Shown in pieces: positions 8,831 to 17,583 of a stretch of 64,000 bases of DNA. A program made the translations under genes and the position numbers. The notes under the pieces were generated by a model that ran no database searches, was not told the origin of the DNA, and saw only the letters and a program-made list of their open reading frames with translations. Origin of the DNA: Saccharothrix sp. S26 (lineage in GTDB: Bacteria > Actinomycetota > Actinomycetes > Mycobacteriales > Pseudonocardiaceae); the NCBI RefSeq assembly GCF_021390395.1, contig NZ_JAJUWT010000019.1, positions 158,598 to 222,597 on the forward strand. Direction: 5' to 3'. The number at the start of each line of letters is the position of its first letter. Position 1 is the first letter of the stretch.

Positions 8831-11800
8831 ATGCGACACAGGTTCGCGCGCCTGCTTGCGACAGCAGGTTGCGCGCTGGTGCTGATGGGGCTGGCCGCCG
8901 CGCCGGCACCCGCGCACCCCGAAGGGTTCCACGTGCTGCTGTTCAGCAAGACCGCCGCCGGGGCCTACCGACACGACTCGATTCCCGCCGGCATCACGAT
9001 GTTCGAGCAGTTGGCCGCCCAGAACGAGTGGGAGCTGACGCGCAGCGAGGACTCGTCGATCTTCAACGACGCCTCGCTCGCCACGTTCGACGTGGTCGTC
9101 ATGCTCCAGACGTCGGGCATGGTGTGGGACAACGACGCCCAGCGCGCCGCGGCGCAGAAGTACATGCGCGGCGGCGGCGGGTTCGTCGCGATCCACAACG
9201 CGACGGACATGAACATCGAGCAGCAGTTCCCGTGGTGGGACCAGATGCTCGGCGCGACCATGACCCAGCACTCGGCCACGGTGTCCGGCACCGCCAAGGT
9301 CGCCGACCGCAAGCACCCGTCCGGCGCGGCGCTGCCGGACCGCTGGACGCGCACCGAGGAGTGGTACAACTTCACCCGCTCGGTCCGCGGCAACGCGCAC
9401 GTGCTGGTCACCGCCGACGAGACGACGTACGACCCCGGCACGAGCCGGATGGGCTACGACCACCCGATCTCGTGGTGCCGCAACTTCGAGGGCGGCCGGC
9501 TGTGGGCCACCGCCATGGGCCACCAGGCGTCCAGCTACTCCGAGCCGCTGTTCCGCGAGCACGTCAAGGGCGGCGTGGAGTCGGCGGGCGGCAAGGTGCA
9601 GGCCGACTGCGGCCCCACGGTGTGGAGCAGCTTCGAGAAGGTGGCGCTGGACGATAACACCGTCGGCCCGGCGGAGCTGGACGTGGCCAAGGACGGCCGC
9701 GTGTTCTACGCCGAGTACGGCGGCAAGGTGAAGGTCTACAAGCCCGACACCCGCACCACCGTCACCGCGGCCACGCTGAGCGTCTACACCGGCGGTGAGG
9801 ACGGCCTGACCGGCCTCGCGCTGGACCCGAACTTCGCCACCACGAAGTGGATCTACCTGATGTACTCGCCCGCAGGCGGCGGCGAGGACATCGCGCGGGT
9901 TTCCCGGTTCACCGTGGTCGGTGACGCGCTCGACCTGGCCAGCGAGCGGATCCTGATGAAGGTGCCGTCGTCGCGGCAGGCGCCGGAGCCCGGCCACACG
10001 GGCGGCTACATCGCGTTCGGGCCGAACGGCAACCTCTACATCGGCACCGGCGACGACGTGCAGCCGCACCGCTCCGACGGCTACGCGCCGATCGACGAGC
10101 GACCGGGCTGGTCGAACAACGACGTCCAGGCCACCGCGGCCAACACCAACGACCTGCGGGGCAAGATCCTGCGCATCCACCCGGAGGCCAACGGGACCTA
10201 CACGATCCCGGCGGGCAACATGTTCGCGCCGGGCACGGCCAAGACCAGGCCCGAGATCTACGCGATGGGCTTCCGCAACCCGTTCCGGTTCTCCGTGCAC
10301 CCGACCACGGGCACGATCTACGCGGCCGACTACGGCCCGGACGCCGCCAACGACAACGCCAACCGCGGTCCCGGCGGGATCGTGGAGTGGAACGTCATCA
10401 CCTCGCCCGGCTTCTACGGCTGGCCGTACTGCATCGGCGACAACATCCCGTTCAACGACTACAACTTCGCCACCGGCCAGTCGGGCGCGAAGTTCAACTG
10501 CGACCGCCCGGTGAACAACTCGCCCAACAACACCGGCCTGACCGACCTGCCGGCCGCGCGCAAGGCCGAGGTCTGGTACGGCAACGGCGCGAACGGCAAC
10601 AAGTTCCCGGAGATGGGCAGCCCTTCCGGCGGCGAGGCGCCCGGCGCGTTCCCGATCTACCAGTACGACCCGAACAACCCCTCCCCCACCAAGTTCCCGG
10701 CCTACTTCGACCAGACGCCGTTCTTCGGCGAGTGGTCGCGCAACCGGATGTGGGAGTTCCGCGTCGGCCAGGACGGGAAGCTGTTGAAGATCAACGACTT
10801 CCTGCCGAACCTGAGCTTCAAGTCGCCGCTGGACATGAAGTTCGGCCCGGACGGCGCGATGTACCTGCTGGAGTGGGGCTCCGGGTACGGGCGGGACAAC
10901 CCGGACTCCGGGCTCTACCGCATCGACTACAAGAGCGGCGACCGCAGTCCCGTCGCGACCGCCACCGGCACGCCCACCTCGGGTTCCTCGCCGCTGACGG
11001 TCCGGTTCTCCAGCGCGGGCTCCGGCGACCCGGAGGGCGGGCCGGTGACCTACCGGTGGGAGTTCGGTGACGGCACCACGTCGACCGAGGCCAACCCCAT
11101 GCACACCTACACCGGCCGGGGGCAGTTCAACGCCAAGCTGACCGTCACCGACGTGGGCGGGAAGTCGGGTGTCACCAGCGTGGTCGTGACCTCGGGCAAC
11201 ACCGCGCCCACGGTGAACTTGAGCATCCCCGACGGCGGTGTGTTCGGCTGGGGCGACACGATCCCGTACACGGTCACGGTCACCGATCCCGAGGACAGCG
11301 CGATCGACTGCGCCCGGGTGACCACCACCCCGGCGCTGGGTCACGACCAGCACGGGCACGACCTCGCGCCGATCCCCGGCTGCTCGGGCACGCTCAAGGC
11401 GGAGACCGACACCGCGCACGCCGAGCTGAACTCGTTCTGGGTGGCGGCGAGCAAGTACACCGACAACGGCGCGACCGGCGTGCCGGCGCTGGAGGGCAGC
11501 CGCAAGGTGCTGCTCCAGCCCAAGCGCAAGCAGGCCGAGTACTTCACCGGCTCGTCCGGGGTGCGGGTCGTGGCGCAGGCCGGCGCCGAGTCCGGCGGCC
11601 GGGTGGGTGACATCAGCAACAACGACTGGATCTCGTTCACGCCGTACAACCTGACCGGCGTCAACCAGGTCTCGCTGCGGCTGTCGTCGCCGAGCGGCGG
11701 CGGGTCGGTCGAGCTGCGCGCCGGCTCGCCGACGGGTGCGCTGATCGCCACGGTCCCGGTGCCGAGCACCGGCGGCTGGGACAACTACGCGGGCACACCC

Positions 11801-12298
11801 GCGGTCAACGTCACCAACCCCGGTGGCACCACCGAGCTGTTCCTGGTGTTCAAGACCGGGTCGACCAACTCCTTCGACGTCGACTCCCTGACGTTCATCG
11901 GCAACGGGGTCGGCACGCCGGGGACGGGTGGCGGCACGAACCGGATCGTCGGCATCGGCGGCAAGTGCGTCGACGTCAACGGCAGCAGCACCGCCGACGG
12001 CGCGAAGGTCCAGCTGTGGACGTGCAACGGCGGGGCCAACCAGACGTGGACGCGCACCGGGCAGACGCTCCAGGCCCTGGGCAAGTGCCTCAACGTCAAC
12101 GGCACCGCGGACGGCGCGCTCGCGCAACTGTGGAGCTGCAACGGCTCGTCCGCCCAGAACTGGTCGGTGCAGTCGGACGGCACGATCCGCAACGGCGGCA
12201 AGTGCCTGGACGCCAACGGCGGCAGCTCGGCCGACGGCACCCAGTTGATCATCTGGACCTGCAACGGCGGCACCAACCAGCGGTGGACGCTGTCCTGA
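8831..12298 (+). CDS. Secreted fusion: ThuA-like domain + PQQ-type sugar dehydrogenase + PKD + CBM6-like + ricin lectin
   Basis: The ATG at 8831 has GAGGAG at the right distance; a GTG two codons earlier is also possible. The 1155-residue product carries a Sec signal (MRHRFARLLATAGCALV, ending APAHPEG). A ThuA-like domain spans about 31-245 (FSKTAAGAYRHDSIPAG, GGGGFVAIHNATDMN, DHPISWC). A glucose/sorbosone dehydrogenase propeller spans about 270-701 (GHTGGYIAFGPNGNLYIGTG, GFRNPFRF, FYGWPYCIG). A PKD domain (YRWEFGDGTTSTEAN), an Ig-like segment, a CBM6-like domain at about 900-1025 and a ricin lectin at about 1035-1155 follow. It joins in one chain what genes at 1-1351 and 1374-4241 encode separately, which argues that ThuA and dehydrogenase domains work together. 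It ends at a strong hairpin. Substrate unknown. Confidence 0.87.
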   Translation: MRHRFARLLATAGCALVLMGLAAAPAPAHPEGFHVLLFSKTAAGAYRHDSIPAGITMFEQLAAQNEWELTRSEDSSIFNDASLATFDVVVMLQTSGMVWDNDAQRAAAQKYMRGGGGFVAIHNATDMNIEQQFPWWDQMLGATMTQHSATVSGTAKVADRKHPSGAALPDRWTRTEEWYNFTRSVRGNAHVLVTADETTYDPGTSRMGYDHPISWCRNFEGGRLWATAMGHQASSYSEPLFREHVKGGVESAGGKVQADCGPTVWSSFEKVALDDNTVGPAELDVAKDGRVFYAEYGGKVKVYKPDTRTTVTAATLSVYTGGEDGLTGLALDPNFATTKWIYLMYSPAGGGEDIARVSRFTVVGDALDLASERILMKVPSSRQAPEPGHTGGYIAFGPNGNLYIGTGDDVQPHRSDGYAPIDERPGWSNNDVQATAANTNDLRGKILRIHPEANGTYTIPAGNMFAPGTAKTRPEIYAMGFRNPFRFSVHPTTGTIYAADYGPDAANDNANRGPGGIVEWNVITSPGFYGWPYCIGDNIPFNDYNFATGQSGAKFNCDRPVNNSPNNTGLTDLPAARKAEVWYGNGANGNKFPEMGSPSGGEAPGAFPIYQYDPNNPSPTKFPAYFDQTPFFGEWSRNRMWEFRVGQDGKLLKINDFLPNLSFKSPLDMKFGPDGAMYLLEWGSGYGRDNPDSGLYRIDYKSGDRSPVATATGTPTSGSSPLTVRFSSAGSGDPEGGPVTYRWEFGDGTTSTEANPMHTYTGRGQFNAKLTVTDVGGKSGVTSVVVTSGNTAPTVNLSIPDGGVFGWGDTIPYTVTVTDPEDSAIDCARVTTTPALGHDQHGHDLAPIPGCSGTLKAETDTAHAELNSFWVAASKYTDNGATGVPALEGSRKVLLQPKRKQAEYFTGSSGVRVVAQAGAESGGRVGDISNNDWISFTPYNLTGVNQVSLRLSSPSGGGSVELRAGSPTGALIATVPVPSTGGWDNYAGTPAVNVTNPGGTTELFLVFKTGSTNSFDVDSLTFIGNGVGTPGTGGGTNRIVGIGGKCVDVNGSSTADGAKVQLWTCNGGANQTWTRTGQTLQALGKCLNVNGTADGALAQLWSCNGSSAQNWSVQSDGTIRNGGKCLDANGGSSADGTQLIIWTCNGGTNQRWTLS

Positions 12299-12306
12299 CC
12301 CCCAGT

Positions 12307-12342
12307 GGTCCGCGGCCCCGGCGCGTGCCGGGGCCGCGGACC
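12307..12342 (+). terminator. Strong hairpin terminator after the ThuA-dehydrogenase gene
   Basis: A perfect 16-bp G/C stem (GGTCCGCGGCCCCGGC with its complement) closes a 4-base loop 8 bp after the stop codon. There is no T-tract, as is common in actinomycetes. It lies only 28 bp before the next start, so it may also limit read-through into the downstream pair. Confidence 0.75.
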
Positions 12343-12370
12343 GTCCCACCGCGTGCCGAGGAGGAGCGTC

Positions 12371-13066
12371 ATGGGCAGGACCACGCCGGTCGGGCGGGCA
12401 CGGTCGGGCAAGCCCGCCGGCCGCGTCGCGGCACGACCCCTCTGGGGTTCGATCACCGCGCTGGTCACCGCGTTCGCGCTCGGGTTCGCCGTGGCGTTCG
12501 TGTCCGGGTCGTGGACCACCGGGCCGGATGCGACGCAGCGCCGGATCGCCGAGTTGCAGGACGAGGAGGCGCGGCGCGACGTCGAGCAGGTCGGGGCGTT
12601 GATCGAGCTGGCCAGGGGCGGCCGGGAGCGCTTGACCCCGGTGCTGGAGGCCATGGCCAAGGCGTCCCCGCTCGACGACTCCGCGCCGGCCGCCGCACCG
12701 ACGATGGACGACGTGCGCGGGTGGCGTGACGTGGTGGCCGCGGAGGTGCGGCGGTACGAGGAGACGCCGTCCGCGGGCAACGGCGTGAACGTCGCCCGCA
12801 CCGGGCTGCGCACGGCCGTCGGGCAGTTGGCCGCCGCGGTGGACGGTTTCGCCGCCGCCGTCGGCGCGCCCGAGCCGCTGTCGCGCGACCTGCTGGTCCT
12901 GGCCGGCGCGCAGCGCACGCTGGCGCTGCGCGCCTGGTCGGTCGCCGCGCTCCAGTTGGACGTGATCAGCATCGGCGCGGGCAAGGGGCACGTGCACGTG
13001 CACCTGCCGTCCGGGCCGTCCGCCGGGACGATCCCGGCCGACACCGCGCCGGAAGGCCATCGATGA
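12371..13066 (+). CDS. Single-pass membrane-anchored protein of unknown function
   Basis: The ATG at 12371 follows GAGGAGGAG. The 231-residue product has a basic N-terminus, one hydrophobic segment at about 26-48 (SITALVTAFALGFAVAFVSG), then an exported, alanine- and charge-rich helical domain predicted from ELQDEEARRDVEQVG and EVRRYEETPS. The C-terminus has a small histidine-rich stretch, GKGHVHVHLPSG. I do not recognise the family. Its stop overlaps the next start (ATGA at 13063-13066), so it is translationally coupled to the esterase. A metal- or surface-binding accessory for that enzyme is a guess from position and the HVHVH motif only. Confidence 0.75.
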   Translation: MGRTTPVGRARSGKPAGRVAARPLWGSITALVTAFALGFAVAFVSGSWTTGPDATQRRIAELQDEEARRDVEQVGALIELARGGRERLTPVLEAMAKASPLDDSAPAAAPTMDDVRGWRDVVAAEVRRYEETPSAGNGVNVARTGLRTAVGQLAAAVDGFAAAVGAPEPLSRDLLVLAGAQRTLALRAWSVAALQLDVISIGAGKGHVHVHLPSGPSAGTIPADTAPEGHR

Positions 13067-14421
13067 CCGAGCACAACCACACCGAGAACGGGAGCACACC
13101 CGTGACGAAGGACAACCGCGCACACCGCCGGTGGGCGTCGACGGCCGCCGCGGCCGCGCTGCTCCTGGCCGGCGTGACGGCCACGACCACCGCGTCCGCG
13201 ACCGCCGCGCCGGCGCCACCGGACACCGTCACCACCGCCGCCGCGACCGCGGGCTGCGGCAAGGCGCCGACCTTGCGCAGCGGCACGCACACCATCCAGA
13301 GCGGCGGCAAGAACCGCAGCTTCATCCTGAGCATCCCCGACAACTACAACAACACCTACCAGCACCGGTTGGTCTTCGGGTTCCACTGGCTGGGCGGCAC
13401 CATGGAGCAGGTCGCCGGCGGCGGCAGCGACGGGGACGTCTACGCCCACTATGGGTTGCGCCGGCTGGCGAACAACACCGCGATCTTCGTCGCGCCCCAG
13501 GGCCTCAACAACGGCTGGGGCAACTCCGGCGGCGAGGACGTCGCTTTCGTCGACGCCATGATGAAGCGGATCGAGGACGACCTCTGCGTCGACACCACGC
13601 AGCGCTTCGCGCTCGGCTTCAGCTACGGCGGCGCGATGAGCATCTCGCTCGCGTGCTCCCGTCCGACGATGTTCCGCGCCATCGCCGCCATCGCCTCGCC
13701 CGGTGAGATCAGCGGCTGCGCGGGCGGCACCGCACCCGTGGCCTACATGGGCATCCACGGCATCGGCGACAACATCGGCAGTGGCCGCGCCCAGCGCGAC
13801 AGGTGGGTCCGCAACAACGGCTGCACGGCCCAGAACCCGCCCGAGCCGACCGCGGGCAGCGCCACCCACATCACCACCGCGTACACGGGGTGCCGGGCCG
13901 GGTACCCGGTCGTGTGGGCCCCGTTCGACGGCGGGCACCAGCAGGGTCCGGTGGACGGGTGCCGCGGCTGCGAGTCCGGTGCGCGCAGCTGGGTCAAGGG
14001 CGAGGTGTGGAAGTTCTTCACCGGCGAGCAGCCTCCGGTCCCGACGACGTTCCGGCTGCGCGGCGAGGCCAGCGGCCGGTGCCTGGACGTCAACGGCGCG
14101 AACTCGGCCAACGGCACGGCGATGATCATCTGGGACTGCGGCGGCGGCACGAACCAGCAGTTCACCCAGAACAACAAGGCCCTGCAGGTGCTGGGCAAGT
14201 GCCTCGACGTGCCGGCCAACGCCACCGCCGGCACCGCGGTCCGGATCCAGTCCTGCACCGGCGGCACGAACCAGCAGTGGAACCTCAACGACAACGGCAC
14301 GATCAGCAACGCCCAGAACGGACTGTGCCTGGATGTGAACGGCGCGAGCACGGCCAACGGCACGGCCGTGATCGTCTGGACCTGCCACACCGGCGCCAAC
14401 CAGCGCTGGGCCAGGGCTTAG
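13063..14421 (+). CDS. Secreted PHB-depolymerase/feruloyl (acetylxylan) esterase family protein with ricin lectin tail
   Basis: The start is taken at the ATG overlapping the previous stop (452 residues); the GTG at 13102, closer to the signal peptide, is an alternative. The signal (RRWASTAAAAALLLAGV) is followed by an alpha/beta-hydrolase domain at about 65-320 of the PHB depolymerase / CE1 type. It shows HRLVFGFHWLGG (oxyanion region), a nucleophile elbow GFSYGGA with Ser187, an acidic-residue stretch near GIHGIGDN, and FDGGHQQGP carrying the likely catalytic His. A ricin-B/CBM13 domain with NQQF, NQQW and NQRW repeats ends the protein. In this setting hydrolysis of feruloyl or acetyl esters on arabinoxylan is more likely than polyester degradation, but that is inferred. 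Confidence 0.85.
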   Translation: MTEHNHTENGSTPVTKDNRAHRRWASTAAAAALLLAGVTATTTASATAAPAPPDTVTTAAATAGCGKAPTLRSGTHTIQSGGKNRSFILSIPDNYNNTYQHRLVFGFHWLGGTMEQVAGGGSDGDVYAHYGLRRLANNTAIFVAPQGLNNGWGNSGGEDVAFVDAMMKRIEDDLCVDTTQRFALGFSYGGAMSISLACSRPTMFRAIAAIASPGEISGCAGGTAPVAYMGIHGIGDNIGSGRAQRDRWVRNNGCTAQNPPEPTAGSATHITTAYTGCRAGYPVVWAPFDGGHQQGPVDGCRGCESGARSWVKGEVWKFFTGEQPPVPTTFRLRGEASGRCLDVNGANSANGTAMIIWDCGGGTNQQFTQNNKALQVLGKCLDVPANATAGTAVRIQSCTGGTNQQWNLNDNGTISNAQNGLCLDVNGASTANGTAVIVWTCHTGANQRWARA

Positions 14422-14432
14422 CCCACCCCCCG

Positions 14433-14470
14433 ACCGCCGCCGGACTGCTTCGCGGCAGCCCGGCGGCGGT
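14433..14470 (+). terminator. Hairpin terminator after the esterase gene
   Basis: An 11-bp outer stem (ACCGCCGCCGG with its complement) plus an inner CTGC/GCAG stem, separated by single-base bulges, lies 11 bp after the stop codon. Confidence 0.65.
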
Positions 14471-14509
14471 TCTGGCAGCGGGCCCTGAGCGGGAGCGCTC
14501 GATGAAGTC

Positions 14510-14850
14510 CTCCGGCAGGGGGCGCAGGCGGGCGGCAGGCGGCAGGCGGCAGCAGGCGGCGGGTGGCACGGGCGGCGGGTGGCACGGGCGGCGGGTGGCA
14601 CGGCAGGCGGCAGCAGGCAGGCGGGCGGCGGGTAGGCAGCAGGCGCGCGATAGGCAGGCGGCAAGCGGCAGGCAGGCGACGGCAGCCCGCGGGCCGCAGG
14701 CAGGCGGCGGGTGGTGGGCAAGCGGCGAGTGGTGGGCAAGCGGCGGGTGGCAGGCAGGCGACGTGCAGCAGGCGGCGCTGGGCAGCGGGTGGTGGCGGTG
14801 GCAGCAGGCGCGCGACAGGCAGCAGGCGCGCGGCGGCGGCAGGTAGGCGG
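14510..14850. repeat. Low-complexity purine-rich tract of GGCAGGCGGC-like repeats
   Basis: About 340 bp built from imperfect copies of GGCAGGCGGCAGCAGGC, GGCGGGTGGCACGG and GGGCAAGCGGCGGGTGG. The plus strand is almost free of T, and the units are irregular rather than head-to-tail perfect. All three plus frames are open only because the tract lacks T, and the translations are Arg/Gly/Ala-rich, so I treat it as non-coding. It lies between two convergent transcription units. Confidence 0.8.
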
Positions 14851-15164
14851 CAGCGCTCGATGCGGGCCCCTGGCATGCGGATCCCCAGGGCGGTCCCGGT
14901 GCGGAAGCCCCGGTCGGGTTCGTGTCGCAGTCGTGGCGGCGGTTTCCGGCGGGATTTCCGGTGGCGGGCCGCGTGGGACAGCCGCGGCGATCCCGAGGTA
15001 GTTCCCTGCGCGGCAGGTTCGGCCCGGTTCCCTCAGCGGTCGAGCTCCGCCGCGATCCGGCAGCCGGCCGCGCGCGACAGCCCTGCGGCGATCCGCAGTG
15101 GCCGCAGCGCCGAGCGGTGTCCCGGTCACCCCTCGTGGTCGGGACACCGCCGGCACGGGGGTCG
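14851..15164. other. Intergenic region with degenerate CGGCGATCC-type motifs
   Basis: Non-coding stretch between convergent genes. It holds recurring short motifs such as GCGGCGATCC (14977, 15079) and CGCCGCGATCC (15048), and is less purine-skewed than the repeat tract before it. No gene or clear terminator was recognised. Confidence 0.4.
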
Positions 15165-16709
15165 TTACTCCAGCTCCTCGAGCGGACCGTGGTCGAACCA
15201 GTCGAACCAGGCGGTGCCCTCGGTGACGTACATGCCGATCACGCGGCCCGTGAAGCCGGTGGCGACTTCCGTGGACAGGTACCTGCCGTCCAGTTCCGCC
15301 AGTGGTTCCGGGTCGTCGCCGACGTGGAACGCCACGTAGTCCGGTGCGGCGACGTGCAGGCCCGACGGTTCCTCCGCCGCAGGCCACCGGCGGGACGGGC
15401 GGGTGGTCACCGTGAGCGTCACCGGGCCCTGCGGCACGGCGCGGGTGGCCACCGTTTGGCGCAACGGACCGATGCGGGCGATCACCTGGGCCTGGCCGTC
15501 GGCCACCTCCAGGTCGTAGTGGTGGCCCTCGTCCAAGCGCACCGACAGGCCGGCGCGGCCGGCGGCGTGGTCCAGCAGGACGGCGGTCCGGCTCGCGGTG
15601 TGCTGCTGCCGCCGGCCGAGGAACGTGCAGCCCGGCCTGTCCAGCGTCGAGCCGGTGGCGTGCAGCGCGAGCCACCCCGGCCGCTGCTCCAGCGACCACG
15701 TGCCCTCCGGGCGCGACCGCGGCGAGATCCACCGGGGGTCGAGCGCGGGCCCGTCGAAGTCGTCCCGCCCCGGTTCCGCCTCCGCCCGCGTCACCGCGAC
15801 CGGCACGCGTTCCCGCAGCTTGACGGGACCGACGCGCGGCCAGTCCGACTCCCAGTCCACCGGCGTCAGGAACGTCTCCCGGCCGAGGACGTGGAACTTG
15901 GGGCTGTACCCGACGGGACGCGTGGCCAGCAGCACCATCCACCACCGGCCGTCCGGGGTGGTGACGAGGTCGGCGTGGCCGGTGCTCTGGATCGGGTGGT
16001 TCGTGCTGCGGTGCGACAGGATCGGGTTGCCCGGCGCGCCCTCCCACGGCCCCCTCGGCGAACGGGACCGCGCCATCGCCACGGTGTGGCCGCGTTCGGT
16101 GCCACCCTCGGCGATCATCAGGTACCACCACTCGCCGACGCGGTACAGGTGCGGCGCTTCCGGCCACTGCAACCCGGTGCCCGCCCAGGCGGGGGTCGGC
16201 CCTTCCAGCACCTTGCCCGCCTCGGGGTCGATGCGGGCGATCTGCACGCCGGAGAAGTCGGGCCCGTGCGCGCCCGCGAAGGCGCACCAGCAGTTGCCTT
16301 CGGAGTCCCACGCCAGGTCGGGGTCGATACCGGGCAGGTCGATCCACACCGGGTCCGACCACGGCCCCTCGGGGCGTTCGGCGGTGACGATGAAGTTGCC
16401 GCCGTGCGAGACGTTCGTGGTGATCATCCAGAAGCGGCCGTCGTGGTGGCGGATCGTCGGCGCGTAGATGCCGTCGGACGCCATCGCGTCGGCCGGCAGC
16501 GGCAGCTGGGACGGCCGGTCCAGGACGTTGCCGATCTGCCGCCAGTGCGCGAGGTCACGGCTGTGGAACAGCGGCACGCCCGGGAAGTACTCGAAGCTGG
16601 AGCACACCAGGTAGTAGTCCTCCCCCACCCGGCACACGCTGGGGTCGGGGTGGAATCCGGGGATCACGGGGTTGTCGTAGAAGTCCGCCTCGGACTTCGG
16701 TGAAGTCAT
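15165..16709 (-). CDS. Intracellular GH43 glycosidase (beta-xylosidase/alpha-L-arabinofuranosidase type)
   Basis: The ATG at 16709 follows AAGGA; 514 residues with no signal peptide. The catalytic propeller shows HPDPSVCRV (general-base Asp), YYLVCSSFEYFPGVPLFHS, RFWMITTN and WPEAPHLYRVG (general-acid Glu). A C-terminal beta-sandwich at about 330-510 (RPGWLALHATGSTLD, TFLGRRQQH, the usual GH43 partner domain) completes the fold. It is last in a four-gene unit with an ABC importer, 25 bp behind the permease gene, so it most likely cleaves imported arabino- or xylo-oligosaccharides in the cytoplasm. It is a close paralogue of the gene at 21538-22995. Confidence 0.9.
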   Translation of the reverse strand: MTSPKSEADFYDNPVIPGFHPDPSVCRVGEDYYLVCSSFEYFPGVPLFHSRDLAHWRQIGNVLDRPSQLPLPADAMASDGIYAPTIRHHDGRFWMITTNVSHGGNFIVTAERPEGPWSDPVWIDLPGIDPDLAWDSEGNCWCAFAGAHGPDFSGVQIARIDPEAGKVLEGPTPAWAGTGLQWPEAPHLYRVGEWWYLMIAEGGTERGHTVAMARSRSPRGPWEGAPGNPILSHRSTNHPIQSTGHADLVTTPDGRWWMVLLATRPVGYSPKFHVLGRETFLTPVDWESDWPRVGPVKLRERVPVAVTRAEAEPGRDDFDGPALDPRWISPRSRPEGTWSLEQRPGWLALHATGSTLDRPGCTFLGRRQQHTASRTAVLLDHAAGRAGLSVRLDEGHHYDLEVADGQAQVIARIGPLRQTVATRAVPQGPVTLTVTTRPSRRWPAAEEPSGLHVAAPDYVAFHVGDDPEPLAELDGRYLSTEVATGFTGRVIGMYVTEGTAWFDWFDHGPLEELE

Positions 16710-16734
16710 CGTTTTCCTTGTTCTGCGGGGGCCG

Positions 16735-17583
16735 TCAGCCCTTGAACGCGCCGTCCAGGATGCCCGCGACCATGCGCCGCCCGACCAGGACGAACAGCAC
16801 GACCAGCGGGATGGTCGCCAGGAACGAGCCGGACATGGCCAGGCCGAGGTCGACGTCGTAGCTGTTCTGCAACGCCTTGATCGCGATCTGCGCGGTGTAG
16901 CGCTCGGGCGACTTGAGCACGATGAACGGCCACAGGAAGTCGTTCCACGCGGTGACGAACCCGAACAGGCCCAGCACGAACGCCGCCGGCCGCACGATCG
17001 GGAACGCGATGCGCCAGAACACCTGCCACGTGCCGGCACCGTCGATCCGGGCGGCCTGGAGCAGCTCGTCGCTGATCGTGGCGGAGATGTGCTGGCGCAT
17101 CCAGAAGATCCCGAACGCGCTCGCCAGGCCCGGCACGATCAGGGCTTGCAGGGTGTCCACCCAGCCCAGCTCCGACATGATCAGGTACTGCGGGATCACG
17201 GAGAGCTGGGTCGGCACGGTCATCGTCAGCACGACGATCAGGAACAGGGTGTTGCGGCCGGGGAAGCGCAGCTTGGCGAAGGCGAACCCGGCCAACGCGC
17301 ACAGCACCGCCTGGCCGACCCCGATGGCCGTGGCCACGAACAGGCTGTTGAGCAACGCCTGCACGAACGGCACGGTCTCCAGCACCAGGCCGGCCAGGTG
17401 GAAGAAGTTGCCGCCCGGCACGACCTCCGGCGGCATCTTCGTCGCGGTCGCCGTGTCGGTGGTGGCGACGATGAACATCCAGTACAGCGGGAACAGGCAG
17501 ATCGCGGCGGCGAGCCCGAGCAGCAGGTAGGTCCACCACCGGACCCGTCCGAGGTGCCGGCGGCGCGGCGCGGTGCTCGTCAT
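16735..17583 (-). CDS. Sugar ABC importer permease (MalG/CUT1 type)
   Basis: 282 residues; its ATG overlaps the stop of the upstream permease gene (ATGA). It has six predicted membrane helices beginning WWTYLLLGLAAAICLFPLYW and the inner-membrane permease signature around RIDGAGTWQVFWRIAFP (EAA-type loop that docks the ATPase). It pairs with the MalF-type permease and the lipoprotein upstream. No ATPase gene lies in the operon; a shared MsiK-like ATPase encoded elsewhere is usual in actinomycetes. Confidence 0.9.
   Translation of the reverse strand: MTSTAPRRRHLGRVRWWTYLLLGLAAAICLFPLYWMFIVATTDTATATKMPPEVVPGGNFFHLAGLVLETVPFVQALLNSLFVATAIGVGQAVLCALAGFAFAKLRFPGRNTLFLIVVLTMTVPTQLSVIPQYLIMSELGWVDTLQALIVPGLASAFGIFWMRQHISATISDELLQAARIDGAGTWQVFWRIAFPIVRPAAFVLGLFGFVTAWNDFLWPFIVLKSPERYTAQIAIKALQNSYDVDLGLAMSGSFLATIPLVVLFVLVGRRMVAGILDGAFKG

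Noticed and set aside
14512..15339. Open frames through the purine-rich tract
   Set aside because: They exist only because the tract has almost no T; the products are repetitive Arg/Gly/Ala with no conserved pattern in any frame.
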